A stretch of DNA of 64,000 nt from Acetomicrobium hydrogeniformans. Lineage in GTDB: Bacteria > Synergistota > Synergistia > Synergistales > JAFGMB01. The position numbers and the translations under genes were made by a program. Shown in pieces: positions 8,529 through 17,306 of this stretch; position 1 is the first letter of the stretch; each line of letters opens with the position of its first letter. The DNA lies in the NCBI GenBank assembly GCA_016841745.1, contig JAENYO010000005.1, positions 22,439 to 86,438 of the forward strand. The letters are read 5' to 3'. The notes below the pieces were generated by a model. It was not told the origin of the DNA, searched no databases, and saw only the letters and a program-made list of their open reading frames with translations.

Positions 8529-8947
8529 CAGCGTATTGCCTCCTCCATGGCAGATTCAAGATCCCTGCCTATCTGTTCTTCCAGAGCATTGACAGCCGGT
8601 TTGAGAAAGGGCTGAGCAGCCTGGTTCTTTGTCCCGTATTCGGCAGCAAAGGCATAATATCTGCCGTCCTTCTTTCCGAAGGGATAATCTGCCTCCACTT
8701 TTACTTCCATGCGCTTCCTGCTCTTCCTGAGCTTTATGGAATCCCTTAATGCTCCTGGTTTTACGTCCTTTCGGTTCTTTCGCTTGGCCTTCCCAGGGAA
8801 GACAGGAGCCCTTTTTTGGGCTTCCGCCTGGACATTCTTACCGGCCTTTTCCAGAGCATTCCATGTTTTCTCTTCAAGAACACCGTCCGCAAGCCTTCTC
8901 AATTCCCTTATGGCCTCATCGGCCCCTTTGAGCATTACATCAGGCAT
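8528..8947 (-). CDS. HK97 gp10-like head-tail connector
   Basis: A 139-residue protein of the HK97 gp10 family, between the SPP1 gp16-like adaptor and the tail completion gene. The core has ELRRLADGVLEEKTWNALEKAG, then a basic KAKRKNRKDVKPGALRDSI stretch, and ends AAEYGTKNQAAQPFLKPAV, the family signature. An ATG at 8947 is chosen because GGAG sits 8 nt upstream; an ATG at 8971 is possible. It overlaps the adaptor gene by 13 nt. Confidence 0.85.
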   Translation of the reverse strand: MPDVMLKGADEAIRELRRLADGVLEEKTWNALEKAGKNVQAEAQKRAPVFPGKAKRKNRKDVKPGALRDSIKLRKSRKRMEVKVEADYPFGKKDGRYYAFAAEYGTKNQAAQPFLKPAVNALEEQIGRDLESAMEEAIR

Positions 8948-9264
8948 GAAGAACACTCCAGTATCATCCACTCCTGGTACTTATCCAAAGGCAGAATGTT
9001 CTGGATCTCCAGGGTATAGCCCTTCCAGATAACCCGGTTTTTCACCTTTGGAACCGTGCTGTAACGGATGATCAGGTTATGGGTAACCCCGTTCCTCTCG
9101 GACTCCCCTACTACCTTTTCATCTGCCTTCAGAATCTGCACATTTGCCCAGCATTCAAGGGCAGTAACCCAGCTTGTTATTCGCTCCCCTATGGAGTTGC
9201 GGGTATCTGAATTGGACTGCACCGTGATTCGCTGGTCAAGATCACCTATGGATATCCCTTTCAT
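8935..9264 (-). CDS. Phage head-tail adaptor (SPP1 gp16-like)
   Basis: A 109-residue protein starting MKGISIGDLDQRITVQSNSD with ITSWVTALECWANVQ, the typical start of head-tail joining proteins (head closure). These sit beneath the portal/adaptor ring and gate DNA exit. It lies in the usual order connector, adaptor, gp10-like, tail completion. Confidence 0.85.
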   Translation of the reverse strand: MKGISIGDLDQRITVQSNSDTRNSIGERITSWVTALECWANVQILKADEKVVGESERNGVTHNLIIRYSTVPKVKNRVIWKGYTLEIQNILPLDKYQEWMILECSSCLM

Positions 9265-9273
9265 GGGAATAGC

Positions 9274-9609
9274 CTATTCAGGAAGTTTCACAGGAACGGC
9301 AGTCATGCTTGTTTCATCATCACAGGAAAATTGAACGAGACCATTCCCATCGTTATAAAAAGATTTAGGGAATGGACCGATCCACTTTTCCGCTCCATCT
9401 GGAACCGCCACTTCGATATCGTGAAGAACACCAAGTTCGCAGACTCTCTGTGCTTCAATGGTTACCGTATGAGAAGAAGCATCTCCATTGGTGACTTTTA
9501 AAAAAGTGCGCCCGTCGTTCACGAAATTATCACCTTCTTCGCTACAGGCTGTACCTGTTGGAGCGGTCAGTCCGGTTTTGATGATTTCCTGCACTGTAAG
9601 TTTGGCCAA
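9274..9609 (-). CDS. Small virion protein, unknown (head-tail region)
   Basis: A 111-residue beta-rich protein (MAKLTVQEIIKTGLTAPTG ... VPVKLPE) between the gp6-like connector and the head-tail adaptor. It resembles small structural proteins found in head modules of Bacillota phages, perhaps a head decoration or collar protein. No catalytic motif or membrane segment is visible. Assignment is by position only. Confidence 0.65.
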   Translation of the reverse strand: MAKLTVQEIIKTGLTAPTGTACSEEGDNFVNDGRTFLKVTNGDASSHTVTIEAQRVCELGVLHDIEVAVPDGAEKWIGPFPKSFYNDGNGLVQFSCDDETSMTAVPVKLPE

Positions 9610-9626
9610 TTTGCATTACCTCCAAT

Positions 9627-10202
9627 CTATATGGGGATATCCCGGACCAGATCCAGAAGGGCATCCACGGTCAAAGGGATCCTGCTGACAATGGTTCCTT
9701 TTACTACAGGCTCCCTGTTCCGATACCAGTGAGCGACCATGAGCTTTATGGCATTTTTGATGTCTTCAGGAACAGAATCCCCGGCATCTCCATAACCTGC
9801 CACATAGCTGATCTTCACACTGGATATCTCCCTCAGGTCATCGTCAGGTGTATCTCCGTCTTCGGTCAGAGCTATCCTGCCAGTGTCGGCATCAAAGAAA
9901 TAGTTCGAAGAATCCCAGGTACCTGTCTCCTGCTCTAGATCTACATAAGTTATAGATGTCAGACTCTGCCATGGTCCGAGTTCGAGCTCATAGGGAAAAA
10001 CCGGCCAACCGTCCAGGATCTCTGTCAATGTCTGGGTAATGAGTTTCCTGTTCAGATATTGCTCTACGTATCTCCTGGCTGCGCCAATGAGACTGGTTAT
10101 AAAGGTATCGTCTGCGTCAGTATCCAGCTTGAGGTAATTTTTCACCTCAGACAATTCCAGAGGTTTCGCACTGGGCTCCGTTGAAACTGTTATCCGTCTC
10201 AT
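9627..10202 (-). CDS. Head-tail connector protein (gp6-like)
   Basis: A 191-residue connector adaptor. It has the family features LSEVKNYLKLDTDADDTFI at ~18-36, ARRYVEQYLNRKL and a C-terminal VPEDIKNAIKLMVAHWYRNRE helix. These proteins form the ring directly under the portal (HK97 gp6 / phiE125 gp8 group). It sits downstream of capsid genes and upstream of the head-closure genes. Confidence 0.87.
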   Translation of the reverse strand: MRRITVSTEPSAKPLELSEVKNYLKLDTDADDTFITSLIGAARRYVEQYLNRKLITQTLTEILDGWPVFPYELELGPWQSLTSITYVDLEQETGTWDSSNYFFDADTGRIALTEDGDTPDDDLREISSVKISYVAGYGDAGDSVPEDIKNAIKLMVAHWYRNREPVVKGTIVSRIPLTVDALLDLVRDIPI

Positions 10203-10223
10203 GCTCTCCCCCCTTTTTTTCCT

Positions 10224-10547
10224 TTAACCAACGGCTATTTCTATGGCTTCCACCATTTTTGTTTTTGTGAGCTCATCTGTATCGAGTTCAAGTTCCAGGT
10301 TAAGCTCCGCCCAGGTCTTGATCTCGTCTTTTTTCATCTTGTCAAAGTCCGGGATCTCGATGACCTGCTTTTCTTCTTTTTCCTCTTCCTCCACCACAAG
10401 CTTCATTTTCAGGTTCAGAGTGGCGTAACCCGAATGGATCACCTTTCGTGCGGAGGAATTGGAAAGCTCAGCTATATCTCCCGCCTTGAAGGATCTCCCT
10501 GAAAGAAACTCCTTCGGGAGATCGTACATAAATTTCACCCTCGGCAA
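10224..10547 (-). CDS. Virion-associated protein, unknown
   Basis: A 107-residue protein with a folded N-terminus (MPRVKFMYDLPKEFLSGRSF), a highly charged central linker (VVEEEEKEEKQVIEIPD) and a small helical C-terminus resembling a HeH/Rho-N-like DNA-binding fold (KMKKDEIKTWAELNLELEL). Proteins of this build are often encoded between capsid and connector genes. The role is not established; association with packaged DNA or the head is a guess. Confidence 0.65.
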   Translation of the reverse strand: MPRVKFMYDLPKEFLSGRSFKAGDIAELSNSSARKVIHSGYATLNLKMKLVVEEEEKEEKQVIEIPDFDKMKKDEIKTWAELNLELELDTDELTKTKMVEAIEIAVG

Positions 10548-10565
10548 GATACTGCCTCCTCTCGT

Positions 10566-10597
10566 AAAAAAAGAGAGGAACCTTAAAGGCCCCTCTC
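10566..10597 (-). terminator. Rho-independent terminator after the head protein gene
   Basis: On the minus strand a GAGAGG / CCTCTC stem with extra pairing in the loop is followed by seven Ts (plus strand AAAAAAA at 10566-10572). It lies 22 nt beyond the stop of the 10619-11317 gene and probably reduces transcription into the connector genes. Confidence 0.75.
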
Positions 10598-10618
10598 ATT
10601 CAGATCTCAACATTTGCC

Positions 10619-11317
10619 CTATGCCGCTGAGGCTCCCACAATCTGCTCGATATTGAAACGGCTGTTGCCTCTCAGGAGAACGACTCCATCGATGCCGGCA
10701 CCAGTGGAGGTCACCTTGGCCGCTATGTGGGTAAAATCGTCGTCCGTGTCCATCTCGCTGGCATCCACTTCCACATAAGCTATAGCCTTGGTTGTGGCGA
10801 CAGTAACGGTCCCTGCAACGCTTCCACCGGCTACTGTTATGTAGACTTCTCCGGCATTGGTGGATTTCAGGGTGACTGTGGTACTGGAAGCAGAAGCGGT
10901 TACTCCTGTAACGCCGTAGGTAGCGTTGTTTACACAGGTCACAAGACCTGCAGCATCAGCGAACTCCCTGGCGGTGGCATCGGTAGCCGCAGCCATGGTG
11001 TACTTAAGACCATTTATGGTCACCGTATCAGTATTGGCGGCTGAAGCCAGTGCTACGGTGGCCTCTATTACTTTGGTATTTGCGGTAATAATGGCACTCT
11101 TTCCACTTATGGCCTTGGCATCGGATGCAGCTCCGTCAGTAGCCTGCAACACTTCCACCTTGCAGGTCTTGGTGGCTGCAAGTGCTCCAACGACCATCAC
11201 GAAAAGAGCCTTTCTGTATTTGGCCATGGAATAATACCGGCCTGTGGCATTGGTGGCACTTATGGTCTGGCCCACCAGACCCATATCTACCTTTACGGCC
11301 TCGCACAGTTTCTGCAT
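10619..11317 (-). CDS. Head decoration-like structural protein
   Basis: A 232-residue Ala/Thr/Val/Gly-rich protein directly after the major capsid gene and flanked by terminators on both sides. It begins MQKLCEAVKVDMGLVGQTI, and residues ~80-190 form a repetitive Ig-like or carbohydrate-binding-like domain (STTVTLKSTNAGEVYITVAGG). Such proteins often decorate the capsid surface. The ATG at 11317 has AAGGAG about 11 nt upstream; a GTG at 11329 is too close to the same site. Strong flanking terminators are consistent with a high-copy product transcribed separately. Confidence 0.7.
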   Translation of the reverse strand: MQKLCEAVKVDMGLVGQTISATNATGRYYSMAKYRKALFVMVVGALAATKTCKVEVLQATDGAASDAKAISGKSAIITANTKVIEATVALASAANTDTVTINGLKYTMAAATDATAREFADAAGLVTCVNNATYGVTGVTASASSTTVTLKSTNAGEVYITVAGGSVAGTVTVATTKAIAYVEVDASEMDTDDDFTHIAAKVTSTGAGIDGVVLLRGNSRFNIEQIVGASAA

Positions 11318-11346
11318 ATTTAGATCCACTCCTTACATAAAAAGAT

Positions 11347-11369
11347 AGGGGAGGGAAATTCCCGCCCCT
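11347..11369 (-). terminator. Terminator after the major capsid gene
   Basis: A G/C-rich inverted repeat (plus strand aggggagggaa / ttcccgcccct with one mismatch) followed on the minus strand by ATCTTTTTATG. It lies between the capsid stop and the decoration gene. Confidence 0.7.
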
Positions 11370-11392
11370 TGAATTTTAAGATCAGTTTTATC

Positions 11393-12637
11393 TTAGGAAA
11401 GCGTCACAAATGGGCTTACCTGGGTGCTCCCATCTTCCAGGGTAATGGGATCCTTGACCCATCCCTGACCATCGACAGAGCGAACGATCTTTATGACCGT
11501 CTTGTTGGCCTTGAATTCCGCATGCTCAGACACCCCTACAAAGGGACCGGATCCATCCTTGATTATGTAATGCTTGGGCGATATCAGCATGAGATCTCCT
11601 GCATTGCCCAGGGTTGGGGTCCTTCCTGTCCAGAAAAGAGGCTGACCCAGCAGGGTGTTGGGCTGACCCTTGTGGATATCTCCGCCGATGTAGATGTTGT
11701 TGGAATTCTCGTCCTTCAGCTTGTAGATCTCGCTGAAGATGGACTGAGAGGCCACAAATATGGCATCGCTCATCCCGTCTGCAATCATCTTCGCCAGCAT
11801 GCCGATAACGTCGTTGGTGTAGACATGGCTGGCCGTTGCCCTGCTAACAGCGATTTTGCCCGGGCAATTGAGAATGCCGAGGGGTTTGCCTATGCCATCC
11901 CCTCGAAGGAAGGCATAATCTTCTGCAGCCAGAAGAGCTCCCCTCAGAAGCTGATTAAGGAGAACACTGGTCACCGGTGCATTTCTGAGGAGCTTGTTCG
12001 TCACAGTGATATATCCAGTGACTTCCTGAGGGCCAATTTTCACATTCTCCAGTTCCGCATCGGTCTCGGACATGGTTGCCCCTTCTTCTGTCCATACTAC
12101 GGAAACACCGCCAAAGACGTTATCTCCCTGGGAAAGAGCTGTGATATTAAATTCAGCATCCGGAGCCACGTCACCGGCAGGTACCACAAATGCCCTGGGG
12201 CGGATTATGGCTTCCTCCGGTTTTACCATGAGGATCTGACTGGCGAACTGGGGAGGCACCAGGTACCCACCTTCGGAACCTGTTCCCATGGACTGCTCTC
12301 TCTGCTCCAGCACCTGGGGCCTGAACCTCACATCGTGGAGAAACTCTCCCAGGTTCCTATACTCGCTTCCATAAGCACCTGGCTCCGGAGGTGTAGCTCC
12401 GTTCCCGTCACTCCGGGAAGCAAAGCTGTTCACGTCATTCAGAGTCTGGGATCTATCCTCTGTGCTTTCCAATGCCTGGATCTTACTTCTCACATCAAGG
12501 AATTCCCTGGAAAGCTTGGTCCATTCCTCCCTTTCCTCAGTGGAGAGTGCTCGGGTCTCGTTTCTTGCAGCCTGATCCAGCTCGTTCATTCTGGTCTGGA
12601 TATAGGCAAGTCTTTCTCTAAGTTCCTTTAAGTTCAT
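11393..12637 (-). CDS. HK97-family major capsid protein
   Basis: A 414-residue capsid protein with an N-terminal scaffold-like delta domain (residues ~1-110, a coiled coil starting MNLKELRERLAYIQTRMNEL), then the HK97 fold (GSEGGYLVPPQFASQILMVKPEEAIIRPRA onward, in pieces under the family signature) to a C-terminal KIVRSVDGQGWVKDP. The delta domain would be removed by the protease encoded just upstream at about residue 105-115. It forms the icosahedral head. Terminators downstream and separation from connectors suit very high expression. Confidence 0.93.
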   Translation of the reverse strand: MNLKELRERLAYIQTRMNELDQAARNETRALSTEEREEWTKLSREFLDVRSKIQALESTEDRSQTLNDVNSFASRSDGNGATPPEPGAYGSEYRNLGEFLHDVRFRPQVLEQREQSMGTGSEGGYLVPPQFASQILMVKPEEAIIRPRAFVVPAGDVAPDAEFNITALSQGDNVFGGVSVVWTEEGATMSETDAELENVKIGPQEVTGYITVTNKLLRNAPVTSVLLNQLLRGALLAAEDYAFLRGDGIGKPLGILNCPGKIAVSRATASHVYTNDVIGMLAKMIADGMSDAIFVASQSIFSEIYKLKDENSNNIYIGGDIHKGQPNTLLGQPLFWTGRTPTLGNAGDLMLISPKHYIIKDGSGPFVGVSEHAEFKANKTVIKIVRSVDGQGWVKDPITLEDGSTQVSPFVTLS

Positions 12638-12668
12638 GTACTCTTACCTCCGATCTTGGATTGTTTTT

Positions 12669-13307
12669 CTATTTCATAAGTTCCAGGGTCTGGGACCTTA
12701 AAACAGCATCCCTCTCGATGGCTTCCCGGACATCTTTTTCCCTTGATTCACAAAGTTCCCTGTGATCTTTAAAAACTTCCTCCGCCGCTTCATGGGAACG
12801 GAGGCCAACGGAGCTCGATGGATAAGCCGGATAGGTTACCGGTGACACGTCGAAGAGTTCTTCCACTTCCAGGATGGTTCGGATGGAAAGTTCACCGCTG
12901 TCATCCCACTCCTCCTTTGACACGATCATGGCGAAGGAACTTTCCCTTACGTCGCCTCTTTCGATTGATGCCATAAGATCTGCAGCATAAGAAGTATCCG
13001 GAGGAAAGATCTCGTACCTGAGGCCTTCTTCGTCCTCTTTCACGGTCAGGGTTCCGGCGCTCATTCTTCCCAAAATAAGATTAGGATCATGGTTCTGCAG
13101 GGCCCTGGGATCGGATATTTTCAATGCATTCCGAAAAGCCCCTGGAGAGATCTTCTCCTTGAAGAATCCCCAAATAGGATCTGATAGCTGATTGAACCGC
13201 ACCGCATAGCCTGTAATTTTAGGTTTGTCTCCGCTTCGATCCACCCGGAATTCTGCGTTGATGGTCCTTATCTCCCTTGTTCCTTTATTCCTCACCTTCT
13301 TTTGCAC
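12669..13307 (-). CDS. HK97-type prohead protease
   Basis: A 212-residue serine protease of the herpesvirus-assemblin-like (U35) family. A catalytic His is visible in LQNHDPNLILGR near residue 73 and a Ser in VRESSFAMIV near residue 122. YPAYPSSSVGLRS close to the C-terminal third is typical. It cleaves the capsid delta domain during head maturation. The gene starts 23 nt inside the portal gene. The listed GTG start is close to the ribosome site GGAGG; a second GTG four codons on is equally possible. Confidence 0.9.
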   Translation of the reverse strand: MQKKVRNKGTREIRTINAEFRVDRSGDKPKITGYAVRFNQLSDPIWGFFKEKISPGAFRNALKISDPRALQNHDPNLILGRMSAGTLTVKEDEEGLRYEIFPPDTSYAADLMASIERGDVRESSFAMIVSKEEWDDSGELSIRTILEVEELFDVSPVTYPAYPSSSVGLRSHEAAEEVFKDHRELCESREKDVREAIERDAVLRSQTLELMK

Positions 13308-14559
13308 CTCCTCCCTCCGTTATTTTTTTGTCGGTATGTTTCCGTTTCATGGCTTCATCAGCCGGTTCCACATTCAAGGGAATGTAGTAGACATCACCTG
13401 CAGGACCAATGGGGTTCTGATCTTCCAAAGCCCGTATCTCGTTCACGCTTATGGATCCCATGTTCCAAAGCTGTCGGTAATAGACCCCTCGTGTCTTGGA
13501 ATCTCCTCGCAGGAGCCCCTTGATGTTGTGTTTGGTGTAGTATTTCCCTCTACGTCTGTCATCCAGGCTCAGGATCTGGCGGTTCAAAGCCTTTTCCCAT
13601 CTCACAGCCCAGGGAAGAATAGTATCCCGGCAGAATTCCATGTCCTGATGCTCGATGTTGTTGTTGGTTGACCGTTCCAGATCTGCGATCTTGTGAGGCG
13701 GTACCCGGTAGACCCCGCAGATCTCCGTCCTTTGGAACTTTCTTGTTTCCAGAAATTGGGCTTCCTGGGGAGGAATACCCACCCTTTCATAATCCAGACC
13801 GTGTTCCAGGATCATGAGACGGTGAGATTTACCCAGCCCCTCATAAGCCTCCTGGATATCTCTCTTCAGTTTCTCGAACTTTTCCTTTCCCATCGCGGTG
13901 GGTGACTTTATCACCCCTCCGACATTGGCTCCGTTAGCGAAGAACTTGCCCCCGAATATCTCTGCAGCCTTAGCAAGTCCGAAGGTATCCATACATTTCC
14001 GTATGGGGCTCATACCCAGGACTCCGTCCAGGGAAGGTCCTCTCAGGTGAAAAACCCTGTCAGAGGTCAATCTCTTGACCTGTCCGTCAGGGAGGGTCAA
14101 TATGTACCGCAGTTCCTTGGTAACGGGATCTCGCTCAACCATCACCATATCGGGACGCAGGGGCCAGAGATATTTAGTCCGGCCTGCAATATCCAGCTCT
14201 TTTTCCGCATAGGCATTCCCCCAGAGAAGAAGGTGGGAGGTCAAGAGCTCCCTAAAATTAAGGTCCTCCATTTCCGGGTTTAAGTCCTCGTGAAGCATGT
14301 AATAAAGGGGATGCCAGTCGGCAACTTCCCGCCTATCCCCTTTCTTCTGATACAGATGCAGGGGAAGCATGGACAAGGTCCCCGCTATGACGTTGACACA
14401 AGCATAGACAGTGGATATGGACATTGCCCTTTCCTCACTCACATGGATCCCGGAGGACGATGCTACCGCGCCCAGTGCTCTGGACAGCCACGCTACCGGG
14501 TTCTTAAAAACACTTCTGTCCCGGCCTTCCAGAAATTTAGAGATAAATGGAATTCTCAC
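13285..14559 (-). CDS. Portal protein, HK97 type
   Basis: A 424-residue portal protein that forms the dodecameric DNA channel at one capsid vertex. It has the family pattern AMSISTVYACVNVIAGTLS at ~45-63, LLWGNAYAEKEL, LRPDMVMVERD, and a C-terminal EIRALEDQNPIGPAGDVYY before a charged tail. The start is GTG at 14559, placed after AAGGAGG. It lies between terminase and protease, the standard order, and overlaps the protease gene. Confidence 0.93.
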   Translation of the reverse strand: MRIPFISKFLEGRDRSVFKNPVAWLSRALGAVASSSGIHVSEERAMSISTVYACVNVIAGTLSMLPLHLYQKKGDRREVADWHPLYYMLHEDLNPEMEDLNFRELLTSHLLLWGNAYAEKELDIAGRTKYLWPLRPDMVMVERDPVTKELRYILTLPDGQVKRLTSDRVFHLRGPSLDGVLGMSPIRKCMDTFGLAKAAEIFGGKFFANGANVGGVIKSPTAMGKEKFEKLKRDIQEAYEGLGKSHRLMILEHGLDYERVGIPPQEAQFLETRKFQRTEICGVYRVPPHKIADLERSTNNNIEHQDMEFCRDTILPWAVRWEKALNRQILSLDDRRRGKYYTKHNIKGLLRGDSKTRGVYYRQLWNMGSISVNEIRALEDQNPIGPAGDVYYIPLNVEPADEAMKRKHTDKKITEGGGAKEGEE

Positions 14560-14593
14560 ACCATCCTTTTCCTCCTTTCCATTGGTTGTCCAT

Positions 14594-14618
14594 GAAAAAA
14601 GGAGGACCTTAGCCCTCC
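14594..14618 (-). terminator. Terminator after the large terminase gene
   Basis: GGAGG / CCTCC stem with a short loop followed on the minus strand by TTTTTT, located between the terminase stop (14629) and the portal start (14559). The stem is short, so read-through is likely. Confidence 0.6.
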
Positions 14619-14628
14619 CTCGGATCTT

Positions 14629-16410
14629 CTATATGACTTTCACTCCGTCGTAATCATCTTCCATATCCGCGACTATTGCCCTTGATATGGCCATGATCAA
14701 CGCTACAATACCGTCAATTTTCTCGGCAGACTTGTCCTTTGCAGGTTTAAAGTTCCCTGCCGGGTCCATGTCGGCTGCCAAATTATCAGCCATCCACCGA
14801 AGAACCTTGTGTCCGCCATGATCCAGCTTACCCTGCCCTATGAGTATGTTCATCTGCTTCATGGGCGGACTCATGGAAAGATATCCCTGACGGTGCATGA
14901 TCATGCAGAATCCTTCATCGAGCAGGTTGTTTACGCACTGCATGGCGTTATATGGATCGTAGGCTATCTCCGGAATATCGAATCGTTCCCGGAATTTCAG
15001 TAGGTCCTCCTGGATAAAGTTGTAATCAACTCTTTTGCCTGGAGTATCAAAAAGAAGTTCTTCCCTCACCCAGACATCGTAGGGAAGATTGTTTTCTGAA
15101 ACCCTTTTCGAGATGGTATCTTCAGGAAGCCACATCCTTGGAACCACCAGATATCCATCCTCTATCTCGGGATGCCGGAACAGCAGGACCAAAGCAGTTA
15201 TATCTTCTGTAGAGGATAGGTCGAGTCCCGCCACTGCCTGTTTTCCGCGAACCTTGTCCAGCATTTCCTCAAGCCAGACATCATAGGGCTTGTTGGGTGG
15301 CCGGGTGCTGCATAGATCCCACTCTGCCAGATCTATATATCTGTCCTGCTGCTGAGTCCAGACGTTCATTCTCAGACGCAGAAATCCGTTTAGAGAGGCC
15401 GGGGAATTCTTTGCCTTAGTGGCCAGTCTTCTCAGGTCCTCGATCTTTGCGCTTATTCCCAGGTTGGGATTAGCCTTAATCCAGTTCTCTTCATCCTGCC
15501 ATTCCTCTGGATCATCCAACGTATAGATAATCCCAAAGAATGTATCATCCTCGAAGACCCCTTCCAGGATCCTCTCGGTATAGTCATGCATCTCCCGGCA
15601 GATCCCCTGCTGGTTGACTCCGGCAGTGGTTATGGACCAGATCATAGGCTGTCTTCTGGAACCGGTAGCTGTATCTATGACCTCATAGAGGTCCCTGGAT
15701 TTATGAGCGTGGAGCTCGTCGATTATGGCCGCATGAATATTTAGACCGTCCAGAGAATTCGAATCCCTTCCAAGAGGTTCAAACTTGGAATCCGTTTCCT
15801 CGCAGAAGATGCTCCCGTTTTTACTGTAGGAAAGGCTCTTCTTCAGGGATGGAGACTTCCTGACCATCCGCTTGGCTTCAGTCCAGACGATCTTGGCCTG
15901 GTCCCTCTTTGTAGCAGCACTGTAAACTTCCGCTCCCGGTTCACCGTCAGCATCCAGAAAATAGAGTCCCGTTCCGGCTGCCCAGGTAGATTTACCGTTC
16001 TTTCTTGCAACCTCCAGGTAACTGGTTCGAAATCTCCTGGTGCCATCTATGTTCATCCATCCGAAAACAACCCAGGTGATGAACTCCTGCCACGGAGAAA
16101 GTTTGAATGGTACCCCTGAAAATTCTCCATGGGAAAGGGTGAGAAAACCATAGAACTTCACGGCGTGGTCTGCCGCGAACTCATCAAAATAGATTCCTCT
16201 TGCTGGACCTTCTTCCAGATCCCGATAATGCCTTATGACCGCAAGCTTAACCCACTTACAGGCCTTAATCTTTCCTGTTAATACGTCCCTTGCATACTGG
16301 GGGGTGTTATCCTCAAAGAGTCCGGCTATTGCATCCTTTGCATATTGGGGGATCTTATCCTGTAGAGGATCTCCTGGCGTTTTCTTCCTGCTCTTTTTTG
16401 TACTGCTCAT
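14629..16410 (-). CDS. terL: Terminase large subunit
   Basis: A 593-residue packaging motor. The ATPase domain has a Walker A-like VARKNGKST at ~134-142 and Walker B AAIIDELHAH with the acidic pair at 231-232. A C-terminal nuclease domain starts around AVAGLDLSSTEDITALVLL (~390) and ends near KIDGIVALIMA. This is the Terminase_1/HK97-like group, fitting the HK97-type head genes. The N-terminus holds two similar segments, PQYAKDAIAG and PQYARDVLTG. The start has AAGGA 5 nt upstream and overlaps the small subunit by 56 nt. Confidence 0.95.
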   Translation of the reverse strand: MSSTKKSRKKTPGDPLQDKIPQYAKDAIAGLFEDNTPQYARDVLTGKIKACKWVKLAVIRHYRDLEEGPARGIYFDEFAADHAVKFYGFLTLSHGEFSGVPFKLSPWQEFITWVVFGWMNIDGTRRFRTSYLEVARKNGKSTWAAGTGLYFLDADGEPGAEVYSAATKRDQAKIVWTEAKRMVRKSPSLKKSLSYSKNGSIFCEETDSKFEPLGRDSNSLDGLNIHAAIIDELHAHKSRDLYEVIDTATGSRRQPMIWSITTAGVNQQGICREMHDYTERILEGVFEDDTFFGIIYTLDDPEEWQDEENWIKANPNLGISAKIEDLRRLATKAKNSPASLNGFLRLRMNVWTQQQDRYIDLAEWDLCSTRPPNKPYDVWLEEMLDKVRGKQAVAGLDLSSTEDITALVLLFRHPEIEDGYLVVPRMWLPEDTISKRVSENNLPYDVWVREELLFDTPGKRVDYNFIQEDLLKFRERFDIPEIAYDPYNAMQCVNNLLDEGFCMIMHRQGYLSMSPPMKQMNILIGQGKLDHGGHKVLRWMADNLAADMDPAGNFKPAKDKSAEKIDGIVALIMAISRAIVADMEDDYDGVKVI

Positions 16411-16900
16411 AAGGATCCTTTTCTCCGCCTGGTTTGGATACCTCTATCCTTCCCCTGCTTGAAGGAGACATTCCGAACTCGGAAGCGAAGGCCCGGATCT
16501 GTTTCATGGCAGTGTTACGGATGGATACCTCCGGATGCTGTTGTCGATAAACCCTGAGAAGGACCGGATCACCGTTCTCATCCTTTTTCTTGGGATGATA
16601 CTGATTGAGCTCATAGGTCTGACCGTTCTTCTTTGTGAACTTTGTGGCCGTAACTAGATCAGAATAAGCTTCGCAGTAAGCCGCAAAAGCCGATGAATCG
16701 ATATTCCACAAGAGTCCCAGTTTTTCCAGCTCGGGACGAAGTCGTTTCCATTCCCGTTTCGCAATAGTTGACATCCATGGATAAGGATTGCCGGGAATAG
16801 AGCCCTTGGGCTTGGCCTCTTCCTTGTTGACTGGCCTGTGTCCAGGATTACCCTTTACGAGTTTCAGATGTGTCGGTAGCGGTTTCCTTCCAACTGTCAT
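16355..16900 (-). CDS. terS: Terminase small subunit (P27 family)
   Basis: A 181-residue protein with the P27-family start MTVGRKPLPTHLKLVKGNPG and the PYPWMSTIAKREWKRL / SDLVTATKFTKKNGQTYE segments. It recognises the packaging site and hands DNA to the large subunit. The ATG at 16900 follows AAGGAGG by about 11 nt. The C-terminal ~50 residues are charged (EKDPYEQYKKEQEENARR) and overlap the large subunit start. Confidence 0.9.
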   Translation of the reverse strand: MTVGRKPLPTHLKLVKGNPGHRPVNKEEAKPKGSIPGNPYPWMSTIAKREWKRLRPELEKLGLLWNIDSSAFAAYCEAYSDLVTATKFTKKNGQTYELNQYHPKKKDENGDPVLLRVYRQQHPEVSIRNTAMKQIRAFASEFGMSPSSRGRIEVSKPGGEKDPYEQYKKEQEENARRSSTG

Positions 16901-16972
16901 ATATAGCCTCACCTCCTTTTTAAAAAGGATTATTTTGGAACCCCCCTGTGCAAATTCGCGGTCACGGAAAAT

Positions 16973-17299
16973 TTAGGGCAGGCTCGTTGGAGAAAGTGCC
17001 CCCCATGAGGAATTTACCCCCCCTACCCCCTTGCTATCAGAGGCCTCGTTGACTAGTCCTCCTGTTGACATTTTGGTGAAATGAACCTCTTTGTCGCAAC
17101 AAAAGAAAGGAATATCCTCAAGACCATTCTTTGCCAGTGTTTCCTTGACTGCTTTTTCAAACCTTGCAAGAGCTGCAGGTTTGAGCTTCCTATCAACTCT
17201 TACGACCAGAACATCTCCGGGCTTGAGATCAAGCTTTTCCACCTCGATAGTGTTCACCTTCATGAGCTCATCATCTGGAACCTTCTTGCTTTGATTCAT
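16973..17299 (-). CDS. Unknown small protein between HNH nuclease and terminase
   Basis: A 108-residue protein starting MNQSKKVPDDELMKVN, with GAAGGGAA just upstream of the ATG at 17299. The middle LKPGDVLVVRVDRKLKPAALARFEKAVKE and IPFFCCDKEVHFTKM look like a small alpha/beta fold. The C-terminal ~25 residues are Gly/Ser-rich. It is 7 nt downstream of the HNH gene. I do not recognise a family. A longer upstream reading in this frame overlaps the HNH gene and is not supported. Confidence 0.6.
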   Translation of the reverse strand: MNQSKKVPDDELMKVNTIEVEKLDLKPGDVLVVRVDRKLKPAALARFEKAVKETLAKNGLEDIPFFCCDKEVHFTKMSTGGLVNEASDSKGVGGVNSSWGALSPTSLP

Positions 17300-17306
17300 T
17301 TCCCTT

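Noticed and set aside
11369-12631. A 420-codon open frame on the plus strand across the capsid gene
   Set aside because: It is the complement of the HK97 capsid gene; it has no ribosome site and no recognisable protein features.
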